In this document: positions 1 to 7,543 of the stretch, in pieces
Numbering within the stretch: position 1 is the first letter of the stretch
Layout: every line of letters starts with the position of its first letter
Assembly: GCF_900101685.1 (NCBI RefSeq)
Contig: NZ_FMZZ01000017.1
Span: 1-64,000, forward strand
Source: Actinokineospora iranica
Lineage (GTDB): Bacteria; Actinomycetota; Actinomycetes; Mycobacteriales; Pseudonocardiaceae
Direction of reading: 5' to 3'
DNA: 64,000 nucleotides
The notes under the pieces: model-generated
The model's input: only the letters and a program-made list of their open reading frames with translations
The model's database searches: none
What the model was told of the DNA's origin: nothing
Program-made: the position numbers and the translations under genes

Positions 1-1423
1 TCGGAGAACTGGGGCGGGGCGGGCTCGGCGTGAACGGCCCGGGCACCGGCGGGCTGGGGCTGGGGCTGGGGCTGGGGCTGGGGCTGGGGCTGGGGCTGGG
101 GCTGGGGCTGGGGCTGGGGGCCGAGCGTCGCACGCCCTGCCCCTGGGCGGTCGGATGGTCGCGGGTCACGGGGACCACGGGGGTGCGCTGAGCATTCCTG
201 GCGGGCGAGTCCGACGACCCAGGCGGGCTCGTCCTCGCCGGAGGCTGGGGCATCGGGATGAGGCCGTCGAGGTGCGGTGCGGGTGCGGAAAGCGGGCCGT
301 CGCCGGGGTGGTCCGGTTTCGGTGCGGTCGACCGCTGGACAGACGGCCCACTCCCCTGCGGTGTCGGCACCAGTCCTGGCGGGACGGCCGTCGCGGGGAT
401 GGTCGCGATCGGGGCTCCGATACCCGCCCGGGTGCGGGGAGGGGTGGGCTGATCGGGTTTCGGCGGCACAGCCGCCACCCGACCAGCGACGGGGAGGCGT
501 CGGGCCGGTTGAGTGACGCGGCGGGCGACTGTCACGGCGGGGCCGAGAGGGCGCAGGGGGACGAGTTCCGGGCGGTCACCGGCAGCGGGGTCGGTCTCGG
601 CACTCCGGCGGAACACTGGGACAGGCGCCGGACGAGTCCGCCCGCGCGAGCCCATCAGGGCAGAGTCGGGACCAGCAGGCCCAGTGGCGGACGCCGGGAC
701 ATGGTGGGAACCAGCGGGCGCGGGACTAGCCTGCCCCTCCGGGAACACGGTGGCAGCCGCGGAAGTCCCCCCTCCCTGGGGAAAAGTCGGGCCGGGCGCA
801 GGATTCTCCAGCCTTTCATGGTCGACCGGGGCGTGCGCGGACCGTTCCAAACCATGCCCACCAACCGGCCCAAGCACGCCACGCTCCGGCCCATGGCCAA
901 CCGAGCCAAACAAACCACGCCCCACTCCTTGACCACCAACCCGGGCAGGCGCAGGACCCTCCAGTCCACGGCCGCCCACCGGGCGATGCGCACGACGCTC
1001 CGCTCCCGGACCACCAACCGGGGCAGGGGCAGGACGCCCCGGTCCCTGGCCGCCAACCGGACCAAACGCACCACGCTCCAACCCATGGCCAATCGAGCCA
1101 AACAAACCACGCTCCACTCCTTGACCACCAACCCGGGCAGGAGCAGGACTAGCCGCTCCTTCGGGGAACGCCCGGGTGGCACCGGCCAGTCCGTGGAGGA
1201 CGCCCGCGGGGGCTGTCGGGGTGACCGAGTGCCCCAGGTCCGTGCTGAAGGTGTGGTCCTGCCACGCCGCGAGGCCCGCCCGGAAGCGAAGGCCGTCGCT
1301 GACGCCCATCGCGGAGCGTTGGATCACATTGGGCATCGGGCAGGCCGCCTGCCAACCACCGTCCCAAGAGGACCGGTCGGGAACCGTCGCGCGCTGTCGC
1401 CGGAGTTTGGTCCACAGGCCCAT
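1..1423 (-). CDS. eCIS-associated repeat-rich hypothetical protein (partial)
   Basis: A frame with no stop runs from an ATG at 1423 to the window edge, giving at least 474 codons, so the C terminus is missing. The N terminus (MGLWTKLRRQRATVP) and the following segment with IQRSAMG and LGHSVTPTAPAG match the style of a large, poorly characterised protein that commonly follows the DUF6760 gene in actinobacterial contractile injection loci; this is family recollection, not a search. After about residue 95 it becomes low complexity, with repeated units such as PVGGQGxERGLFGS, and near the edge it holds 11 Ser-Pro dipeptides encoded by a hexanucleotide repeat at 53-115. The start lies 4 bases beyond the stop of the DUF6760 gene, so it is probably translated in the same operon. 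It may be a linker or scaffold; function is unknown. Confidence 0.72.
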   Translation of the reverse strand, partial: MGLWTKLRRQRATVPDRSSWDGGWQAACPMPNVIQRSAMGVSDGLRFRAGLAAWQDHTFSTDLGHSVTPTAPAGVLHGLAGATRAFPEGAASPAPARVGGQGVERGLFGSIGHGLERGAFGPVGGQGPGRPAPAPVGGPGAERRAHRPVGGRGLEGPAPARVGGQGVGRGLFGSVGHGPERGVLGPVGGHGLERSAHAPVDHERLENPAPGPTFPQGGGTSAAATVFPEGQASPAPAGSHHVPASATGPAGPDSALMGSRGRTRPAPVPVFRRSAETDPAAGDRPELVPLRPLGPAVTVARRVTQPARRLPVAGRVAAVPPKPDQPTPPRTRAGIGAPIATIPATAVPPGLVPTPQGSGPSVQRSTAPKPDHPGDGPLSAPAPHLDGLIPMPQPPARTSPPGSSDSPARNAQRTPVVPVTRDHPTAQGQGVRRSAPSPSPSPSPSPSPSPSPSPSPSPPVPGPFTPSPPRPSSP

Positions 1424-1427
1424 GTGG

Positions 1428-1586
1428 TCACCTGCCCTCGTTCGCTCGTGTGTTGATGCGGGAGATCTCCTGCACCCAGCGCCTGCGCTCGTGGTGTTCC
1501 AGGTCCAGGATTTCCCCGCGCGGCCAGTGGAAGTGGTAGGCCACGTACGCGACCTCTTCGTGCAGCCGTTCGGCCGCGTACGTCAC
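1428..1586 (-). CDS. DUF6760-like small eCIS protein
   Basis: This 52-residue frame starts at GTG 1586, overlapping the stop of the upstream gene by four bases (GTGA), so it is translationally coupled. The protein contains LHEEVAYVAYHFHW followed by ILDLEHHERRRWVQEISRIN, the signature pattern of the very short DUF6760 proteins encoded beside tail-tube and assembly genes in contractile injection loci. No biochemical role is established for the family; its constant position suggests a structural or assembly part. It was found by reading the minus strand directly because it is too short for most ORF cut-offs. Confidence 0.85.
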   Translation of the reverse strand: MTYAAERLHEEVAYVAYHFHWPRGEILDLEHHERRRWVQEISRINTRANEGR

Positions 1587-2026
1587 GATTCCCCCAGGCG
1601 GCCCCCGGCGAGGTCGACCTCGAAAGCGGTTCCGCAGGACGGGCAGGACACCCCGGCGCGGGTGTGTCCCTCGCTGTTGACGCGGCGGTAGAAGTCTTGC
1701 AGGAACGCGATGTCGGTGGCGTACATGAGCTCGACCACCCCGGCGTGCACGTCGGCGACCGTGCCGAGCTGGGTGATCACCTGGCTCAGCAGCACCACGC
1801 TCAGGTAGGCGGGATTCTCCTTGACGCGCAGGTCGATCTGTGGTCGCAGTTCGTCCCTGGCCGTCGCCAGGCGCATTCGGCCGCGCTTGTGCACCACACC
1901 GTCTTGGTCCACGTAGCCGCGGGGGAGCTCGAACTCGAACTCGGTGCGCGCGTGGGCGGGCTGCTGCTCCGCCGGGCGCGGCGCGGCGTCGACCAACTCG
2001 TCCAGGGTGACCGTGCGGCGCCTCAT
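1583..2026 (-). CDS. eCIS tail assembly-type protein with CPxCG motif
   Basis: The 147-residue protein sits directly after the inner-tube gene and overlaps it by four bases (ATGA). The central part (about 50-115) is predicted helical and resembles tail assembly proteins that accompany tube genes in phage-like contractile systems. The C terminus carries CPSCG near residue 129, but no second cysteine pair is visible, so tight zinc binding as a monomer is uncertain. The order tube, assembly protein, DUF6760 is the conserved core order of actinobacterial eCIS. The assembly role is inferred from position and length. Confidence 0.75.
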   Translation of the reverse strand: MRRRTVTLDELVDAAPRPAEQQPAHARTEFEFELPRGYVDQDGVVHKRGRMRLATARDELRPQIDLRVKENPAYLSVVLLSQVITQLGTVADVHAGVVELMYATDIAFLQDFYRRVNSEGHTRAGVSCPSCGTAFEVDLAGGRLGES

Positions 2027-2463
2027 TCGACGACGATCTGCTCGAAGGTGATGGTCACCTTCTCCGTCGCGGCACTGGACTCACCGGCCTTGAGCGAGGG
2101 GCCTTCCCATTTGCTGGCCCAGCCGTTCATCAGCTGCAGCCTGCGCACGGTCGAGCCCTCCGAGTCCTTGATCTCGACGGTGAGGTTCTGCCGCGCCGCG
2201 CTCACCGCGCCCTTGTTCAGGGTCTCCTTGATCCACTTGGTGAACTCGCCGCTCTGGTCGAGGCCCCGGGTGATGGTGACCTCGCCGCCCTTCTGGGCGC
2301 CAGGCTGCTTGCGCACCAACGGTTTTCCCTGCGAGGTCACCTGGAAGACCTCGACCACGTCCTCTTCCACGGTCAACCCGCTGATCTCCTGGATCGACTC
2401 GACGGAGTAGCCGCCGAGCTGCACGCCGAACACGTGCGTGGAGAGAGCGTCACCTTCTGCCAT
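2023..2463 (-). CDS. eCIS inner tube protein (gp19/Hcp-like fold family)
   Basis: At 146 residues this has the normal size of phage T4 gp19-like and Afp1/Pvc1-like tube subunits. It begins MAEGDALSTHVFGVQLGG and contains EISGLTVEEDVVEV and TRGLDQSGEFTKWI, typical of the conserved beta-barrel tube family, and ends in a beta-rich TFEQIVVE. Subunits would stack as hexameric rings to form the rigid tube that the sheath drives through a target membrane. It lies 30 bases after the sheath gene and overlaps the next gene by four bases, so sheath, tube and assembly genes form one transcriptional unit. Identification is confident from sequence style and context. Confidence 0.93.
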   Translation of the reverse strand: MAEGDALSTHVFGVQLGGYSVESIQEISGLTVEEDVVEVFQVTSQGKPLVRKQPGAQKGGEVTITRGLDQSGEFTKWIKETLNKGAVSAARQNLTVEIKDSEGSTVRRLQLMNGWASKWEGPSLKAGESSAATEKVTITFEQIVVE

Positions 2464-2493
2464 GGCTGCTTCCGCCTTCCCGGGTCATGTCGC

Positions 2494-4002
2494 TCATTCG
2501 CTGACGAGGCTGGTGCTGTCGGAGTACTGGGAGAGCCGGAACACCACGAACTCGGCGGGTTTGACCGGCGCGACACCGATCTCGCACATCACCTGGCCGA
2601 GGTCGATGGACTCCTGCGGGTTGGTGTCGCGGTCGCACTTGACGTAGAACGCCTCTTCCGCCGTGCGGCCGAACAGCGCGCCCTGCCGCCACTGCTCGGT
2701 GAGGAACGCGGTGATGTTGCGCCGGATGCTCGCCCAGAGGCGGTCGTCGTTGGGCTCGAAGACCACCCACTGGGTGCCCAGGAGAATGGACTCCTCCAGG
2801 TAGTTGAACAACCTGCGCACATTGAGATAGCGCCACGCCGGGTCGGAGGAAAGCGTTCGGGCGCCCCAGATCCGGATGCCACGGCCGGGGAACGCGCGCA
2901 CGCAGTTGACCCCGACCGGGTTGAGCAGATCCTGCTCTCCCTTGCTCAGCCCGGTTTCCAAGTCGATCGCGCCGCGGATCACCTCGTTGGCAGGCGCCTT
3001 GTGGACGCCGCGCTCGGCGTCGCTGCGCGCCCACACCCCGGCCACGTGCCCGGACGGCGGCACCAGTGTGTTGCGCCCGGTGGCCGGGTCGAACACCTTG
3101 ATCCACGGGTAGTACAGCGCCGCGTAGCGCGAGTCGTACCCGGCCTCGTCCATGCGCCAGGCGCGCACCTTCTGCGCGGACAGCCCCGGCGGGGCGTCGA
3201 GCACCGCGACCCGGTCGGCCATCTGCTCGCAGTGCGAGATCATCGCCAGCTGCACGGCCTTGACGCCCTCAAGGCCGATCATGCCCCGCTGGTAGGCGCT
3301 CATCAGGTCGGGCACGGCCAGCATGGTGATCTCGTCGACCGCTTCGAGCCCGCCGAACCCGGTCCGTGCCTCGATGTCGCCGACGTACTCCTGCGCGTCG
3401 AGCTTCGCGGGCGCGCCACTCCGGCCTGCGGGCAGCGTGACGGACTGCCGGTCCGGCCGGGCCAGCGCCGTTCCGGACTGCTCGGTGACCTCGATCAGCC
3501 TGGACCGCTCGGCGACCTGGGTGACGACGTAGTTCTTGAGGTTCTTCTTGGTGGAGACGTCGAAAGTCTCCACGACCTTGCCGTCTTGGCGCACCAACAG
3601 CTTGAACCGGTCCTCCGGCGGGTTTTCTCCGTCCGCGTCGGCGATCTCGACGGCGATTTCCCCTCCTGTGGAAGGTTTCGCCGAGATCCGTAGACCGCCG
3701 AGCGTCGCGGGCACCGCTGCCTGCCCGGTTTCCTGCGTGGCACTGCCGACACGGACGATGTAGGCCGAGCCGCCGCCGTTGGCGAAGTAGCCGTAGACCG
3801 CGTGCGGAAGGTAGGCGTCCTCGCTGAAACCGCCGAAGTGCTGGGTGAACTGGTTCCAGTTCGTCACCAGGGTCGGCTCGTGGAAGGGGCCCTGCTCGGC
3901 GAAACCGACGAACGCGGCGACCGCGGTGCCGACCCCTTCGATGGGCCGGGCCCCGGACTGAACCTCCTCCACGTACACGCCTGGGGAGAGGTACGACGGC
4001 AT
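2494..4002 (-). CDS. eCIS contractile sheath protein
   Basis: The protein opens with MPSYLSPGVYVEEV, the hallmark of contractile tail sheath proteins, followed by a Gly/Phe-rich domain (AFVGFAEQGP) and a C-terminal region with IRIWGARTLSSDP, WRYLNVRRLFNYLEESI and VQ-type strands that interlock neighbouring subunits in this family. A longer frame begins at 4020, but a Shine-Dalgarno GAAGGAG lies five bases before the internal ATG at 4002 and the family normally starts MPSYLSPG, so 502 residues is preferred. Sheath contraction powers injection. It is followed at 30 bases by the tube gene. The 268 bases upstream contain a dispersed repeat and separate it from the DUF4157 gene. Confidence 0.95.
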   Translation of the reverse strand: MPSYLSPGVYVEEVQSGARPIEGVGTAVAAFVGFAEQGPFHEPTLVTNWNQFTQHFGGFSEDAYLPHAVYGYFANGGGSAYIVRVGSATQETGQAAVPATLGGLRISAKPSTGGEIAVEIADADGENPPEDRFKLLVRQDGKVVETFDVSTKKNLKNYVVTQVAERSRLIEVTEQSGTALARPDRQSVTLPAGRSGAPAKLDAQEYVGDIEARTGFGGLEAVDEITMLAVPDLMSAYQRGMIGLEGVKAVQLAMISHCEQMADRVAVLDAPPGLSAQKVRAWRMDEAGYDSRYAALYYPWIKVFDPATGRNTLVPPSGHVAGVWARSDAERGVHKAPANEVIRGAIDLETGLSKGEQDLLNPVGVNCVRAFPGRGIRIWGARTLSSDPAWRYLNVRRLFNYLEESILLGTQWVVFEPNDDRLWASIRRNITAFLTEQWRQGALFGRTAEEAFYVKCDRDTNPQESIDLGQVMCEIGVAPVKPAEFVVFRLSQYSDSTSLVSE

Positions 4003-4143
4003 GTTCGCTCCTTCGGTCATCCGCTCTGGCTTGGTTCAGCGTGTCCTCGCGGGGGCGGGGGCGACAGGTCTGGTGGGGCTCTGGTGGGGGCAGGGTGGCT
4101 GCCTTCTCAGGCATTGCTGAGGCTTGGGGGCCGGTTGTGGGGT

Positions 4144-4248
4144 TGCTCGATGGGGTGGAGTGGCAGATGCTCGGGTTTGCCGCACCGCAACCAGCGAGCA
4201 CTAGACCTGGCATATGTGCGGGTGTGCTCTTCCTCCACCATCTGGCAC
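4144..4248. repeat. Dispersed intergenic repeat, copy 1
   Basis: This stretch in the gap between the sheath and DUF4157 genes holds the core TGCTCGATGGGGTGGAG (from 4144) followed by GCTCGGGT, and a second element GTGCTCTTCCTCC...CATCTGGCAC ending at 4248. Both elements recur, in the same order, at 53773-53887, and the core recurs at 50946 and 51008. They are not coding in any sensible frame. It could affect termination or separate the promoter of the sheath operon, but no function is shown. Confidence 0.7.
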
Positions 4249-4270
4249 CTAGCGGTATGGGTCAGCCAGG

Positions 4271-4801
4271 TCAGGAGGTTGGGTCGTGGCGGAGGGCTTC
4301 GGTGGCTGTGGCTTCGGCTGCGCGCTCGAAGTTGTCGGATGGGTCGCTTATGCGGAGGCCGTCGCCGTGGTCTTCGCCTGGCACTTTGCCTTGGCGTTGT
4401 TGGATTACGTGGGTTAGCTCGTGGGCCAGGGTGTGGCGGTCGCCGCCGTTGGGGCCTATCACTACGTGTTCACCGGAGGTGTAGGCGCGGGCGTTGATTT
4501 CGGTTGCCGAGCGGGCGGCTGCGGTGTCGGTGTGCAGGCGGACGCTGGAGAAGTTGTGGCCTAGGCGGGATTCCATGTCAGTGCGGAGGGCGGGGGGTAG
4601 GGGGGCGCCGGGAGACTTGAGGACGTCGGGGACGGTCGTGGCGGGCTCGTTGGCTGGGGCTAGCAGCCTGCTGGTGGCCTCGTTGCCCGCGGTGCGTTGC
4701 AGCGCGGCGATTCCGGCTGGCTCGTCGGGCTTGGGGGTGGCGGACGCGGGCCGTGCGGGGGTGGGGTGGTCATGGTCATGGTCATGGTCGTGGTCGCGCA
4801 T
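4271..4801 (-). CDS. eCIS DUF4157 protein with HELTH zincin motif
   Basis: The 176-residue protein carries the DUF4157 core: LGHNFSSVRLHTD near residue 80-92, ARAYTSGEHVVIGP, and the zincin-like HELTHVIQQ at 127-135, then DNFERAAE supplying the possible third ligand near 157-162. An ALQRTAGN motif at 34-40 is also typical of eCIS-linked DUF4157 proteins. DUF4157 proteins mark eCIS loci widely and in other systems are fused to or process toxin payloads; whether this short form is an active protease or a loading factor is not known. The N terminus is odd, with alternating His-Asp (HDHDHDHDH). It is 21 bases downstream of the ATPase gene, so probably the same transcript. Confidence 0.9.
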   Translation of the reverse strand: MRDHDHDHDHDHPTPARPASATPKPDEPAGIAALQRTAGNEATSRLLAPANEPATTVPDVLKSPGAPLPPALRTDMESRLGHNFSSVRLHTDTAAARSATEINARAYTSGEHVVIGPNGGDRHTLAHELTHVIQQRQGKVPGEDHGDGLRISDPSDNFERAAEATATEALRHDPTS

Positions 4802-4822
4802 CGGCTTCTCCTCGCTCGGGAA

Positions 4823-6853
4823 TCAGGAACCGGGATCGTCCAGCCAAGGGCCGAATTCGCTTGCCAGGACCAGCCTTCCGAGCTTGCGGTACTCCTGGCG
4901 GACGGCCGCGATCACGTCGGCCATCGTCACGGGGCTGTCGGCTTCCGCTGCCAAGTAGGCCGCGGTCACCGCGCACGCTCGGATGGAGCCGCCTGCCAAC
5001 TCGAAGCGCTCGGCGCAGAACTCCAGGTCCAGGTCGTCGGCGCGGGGCAGGGCCGTGCCCAGGCAGCGGTCCCAGAGGGCGCGGCGGTGGGGCGCGTCGG
5101 GCATCGGGAAGTCGGCGATGACGTCGAGGCGGCGGGTGAACGCGGGGTCGACGTTGGCGCGCAGGTTCGTGGTGAGCACGGCGATGCCGTCGAATGATTC
5201 CATGCGCTGCAACAGGTAGGCCGACTCGACGTTGGCGTATCGGTCGCGGGCGTCCTTGACCTCGGAGCGTTTGCCGAAGATCGCGTCGGCCTCGTCGAAG
5301 AGCAGGACACCGTGCACGCCCTCGGCCTCGGTGAAGATCCGTTCCAGGTTCTTCTCCGTCTCGCCGATGTACTTGTCGACCACTGTGGACAGGTCGACCA
5401 CGTAGAGGTCCATGCCGACCTCGGCCGCGACCACCTCTGCCGACATGGTCTTGCCGGTCCCGGACTCGCCCGCGAACAGGGCGACCACGCCGCGGCCCCG
5501 CCCGCCGCCGGGGCGCATCTCCCACTGGCCCAGCACGCGGTCCCGGTGCCGCGCCCGCATCGCGAGTTCGCCGAGGTGCCGCCGGGTCTGCTCGGGCAGC
5601 ACCAGATCGTCCCACCCGATCGACGGTGTGACCCGCCGCGCCAGCCGTTCCAGCCCGGCCCCGTTGCGTGCGCGCACTCCCGCGCGGACGTCCGCCAGGG
5701 TCACCGGCCGCCCGGCCAGGCAGGCGAGCCGGGTCGCCATGCCCACCGCCCGGTCGACGTCGTCCGCGCCGAGCCGGTAGCCGGTGAGTTCCGTGGCGAG
5801 CGCGTCGTCGCCCAGCGCCGTCGCCCACCGGGACCGCCGCTGATCGATGTCCGCCGCGGGCACCTGGACGGACACCACCGGGCACTGGGTCCACTGCGGA
5901 TCCCAGTGCCGGGCGCCGTGGAGGATCATCGGAACAGTCAGCGCGCCGATCTCGCGGATCAGCCGAACCCGTTCCGCGACAAGGACATCCACCGGCCCCA
6001 CGACAAGGCCCGCGCCGCGCAGCGTCGCCTCGCGGGCGGCGGCGGCCAGCGGCGGCTGGTCGGCCAACGCGGCCACGTCGAGCACCACCGCGCCGAGGCC
6101 CGCCGCCGCCAGCGCGGCCACCGCCAGCCTTCCCGCCTCGCCATCAGTGTCACGCAAGTGGACTGGTCCGGCGCTGAGGGCTGCCCCGATCGCCTGTGCC
6201 AGACCGTCTTGCGGATCTTCGGTCGCCACTATCCGGGCCATGCCCGCCAACACCGGGTCAGGCTCGTCGTCGCCGAGCAGGTGCGCCACCACCCGGTCGG
6301 GCACCCGCAGCACCCGGGACAACCCGGGCAGCCCCGGCTCCTGGACCTCGATCAGGCCGCCCGCCACCAGCGGCCCGGTCGCGGCGAACCGAAACCGGCC
6401 CGGGCCCGCCGGGGGCAGCCCGCACAGCTCCAACGCCAGCCCGATGGTCGCCCTGCGGCGGGTGACGTCGTCGTTGAGGTAGCCGTAAAGGCGCTCGAAG
6501 CGGGCGTCGATGTCCGGTGCCAGCGCGACGAGCAGCAGCTCCACCGCGACCGGGTCGAGGCCGAACCGCCGGGCCAGGGTCAGCAGCCGGGGGCCGGGCG
6601 CGGGCACCATCTCGGCGAGCAGATCGAGGTCCGGGTCTTCGACCGGCGGGACGAGCAGTGGCTCCCGGGGCGTGGAAAGCACACGCTGCACCGCTTCGGG
6701 AGTCAGGTAGAGCCCGCGGAACGGGTCGTCTGGCGTGGGGTCGGTCGTCCGCCGCGCCGCGACGGCCTGCCGGACCCGCTGCTCCACCGCCCCCAGCCGC
6801 GCCCACAGGTACATCAGGTCGGGCGCCTGCACGGACGCCACCGTGTCGGTCAC
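4823..6853 (-). CDS. eCIS AAA+ ATPase
   Basis: From the GTG at 6853, which overlaps the DUF4255 stop by four bases (GTGA), the product is 676 residues. The N-terminal half holds a winged-helix-like segment (LTLARRFGLDPVAVELLLVALAPDI, about 90-115) and a degenerate region; the C-terminal half is a complete AAA+ module with Walker A GESGTGKT (462-469), Walker B LLFDEAD (517-523) and an arginine finger in FTRR (572-575). Such ATPases are near-universal in eCIS loci and, by analogy with Afp15/Pvc15, are thought to act in particle assembly or cargo loading. A frame open further upstream to 7312 is only a shadow of the DUF4255 gene and was not used for the start. Confidence 0.93.
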   Translation of the reverse strand: MTDTVASVQAPDLMYLWARLGAVEQRVRQAVAARRTTDPTPDDPFRGLYLTPEAVQRVLSTPREPLLVPPVEDPDLDLLAEMVPAPGPRLLTLARRFGLDPVAVELLLVALAPDIDARFERLYGYLNDDVTRRRATIGLALELCGLPPAGPGRFRFAATGPLVAGGLIEVQEPGLPGLSRVLRVPDRVVAHLLGDDEPDPVLAGMARIVATEDPQDGLAQAIGAALSAGPVHLRDTDGEAGRLAVAALAAAGLGAVVLDVAALADQPPLAAAAREATLRGAGLVVGPVDVLVAERVRLIREIGALTVPMILHGARHWDPQWTQCPVVSVQVPAADIDQRRSRWATALGDDALATELTGYRLGADDVDRAVGMATRLACLAGRPVTLADVRAGVRARNGAGLERLARRVTPSIGWDDLVLPEQTRRHLGELAMRARHRDRVLGQWEMRPGGGRGRGVVALFAGESGTGKTMSAEVVAAEVGMDLYVVDLSTVVDKYIGETEKNLERIFTEAEGVHGVLLFDEADAIFGKRSEVKDARDRYANVESAYLLQRMESFDGIAVLTTNLRANVDPAFTRRLDVIADFPMPDAPHRRALWDRCLGTALPRADDLDLEFCAERFELAGGSIRACAVTAAYLAAEADSPVTMADVIAAVRQEYRKLGRLVLASEFGPWLDDPGS

Positions 6854-7530
6854 CGGCTCGTCCCCCGCCGCCGCCGTCCAGGAGGCAGCGCCTTCGGCCG
6901 GGACACCGCGAAACCTTCGCCCTCGGCGCGGGTCGGGCCGTCGTAGCGGAGGCGGTGCGCCGGTTCGTGCCCGGAGCGCAGGACCACGCCCTCGGTGACC
7001 GGCGGCCCGGCCGGTGTGCGCTCCCCCGCCAGCGGCGCGGTGACCTTCAAGTCGATGGCAGGCTTGAGTTCCCCGCCGAGCGCCGACCACACGTCGGTGA
7101 CCGCGCGGCCCTCGGAGACCGGTCCCGCTGTCTCCAGGGAGACCGGCAAACCCAGCTCCGCCAGGGAACCGGTGAGCCAGCGGGAAGCCAGCGTGTCGGT
7201 GCGGGTGAGGGTGGCCAGGGCCTCGGACAGCAGGCGGTGCTCGTCCTGCGGCCGGTTCGTCCACGCCGTCACCAGATAGGAAAGCTGGTACCAGCGCGGC
7301 GGTGGCCGCCACGCCACGACCATGCCGTCCGCGTCGTGCTCCTCGACCGTGCCGGTGCGCCGCAGGGCCAGGTCCTCACGGATGTCGTAGAGGAACACGT
7401 TGACCGTGGGGCCGTTGCGGCGGGCCGTCCACTCCGACGTCGGCGCGTCGAAGGCCAGTTCGCCACCGCCGCCGGGAACACCCGCCTCGGTGAGCAGTCT
7501 GCGGATGCCCTCGTCCACCTCGTGGATCAC
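6850..7530 (-). CDS. DUF4255 eCIS protein (Pvc16/tail-terminator-like)
   Basis: The 226-residue protein starts MIHEVDEGIRRLLTEAGV and contains PTVNVFLYDIREDLALRR and PRWYQLSYLVTAWT, the conserved DUF4255 pattern. This family includes the N-terminal part of Afp16/Pvc16, the protein that caps the tube end and sets particle length. The C terminus after about residue 185 is Pro/Arg-rich and probably disordered. It lies 13 bases after the propeller gene and overlaps the ATPase gene by four bases, so all three are likely one transcript. Its identity is clear; the capping role is inferred from the family. Confidence 0.9.
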   Translation of the reverse strand: MIHEVDEGIRRLLTEAGVPGGGGELAFDAPTSEWTARRNGPTVNVFLYDIREDLALRRTGTVEEHDADGMVVAWRPPPRWYQLSYLVTAWTNRPQDEHRLLSEALATLTRTDTLASRWLTGSLAELGLPVSLETAGPVSEGRAVTDVWSALGGELKPAIDLKVTAPLAGERTPAGPPVTEGVVLRSGHEPAHRLRYDGPTRAEGEGFAVSRPKALPPGRRRRGTSR

Positions 7531-7543
7531 CAGCGCCTCCCGG

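Noticed and set aside
53-120. Hexanucleotide GGGGCT run as a satellite or CRISPR-like repeat
   Set aside because: It is in frame with the minus-strand gene as Ser-Pro dipeptides, so it is explained by coding.
155-1456. Plus-strand open frame of 433 codons
   Set aside because: It is antisense to the minus-strand eCIS repeat protein, which has a ribosome-coupled start and a family-like N terminus; the plus product is Arg-rich shadow sequence.
4775-4801. His-Asp repeat of the DUF4157 protein as a metal-binding tag of a toxin
   Set aside because: Too short and variable in this family to support a specific metal function.
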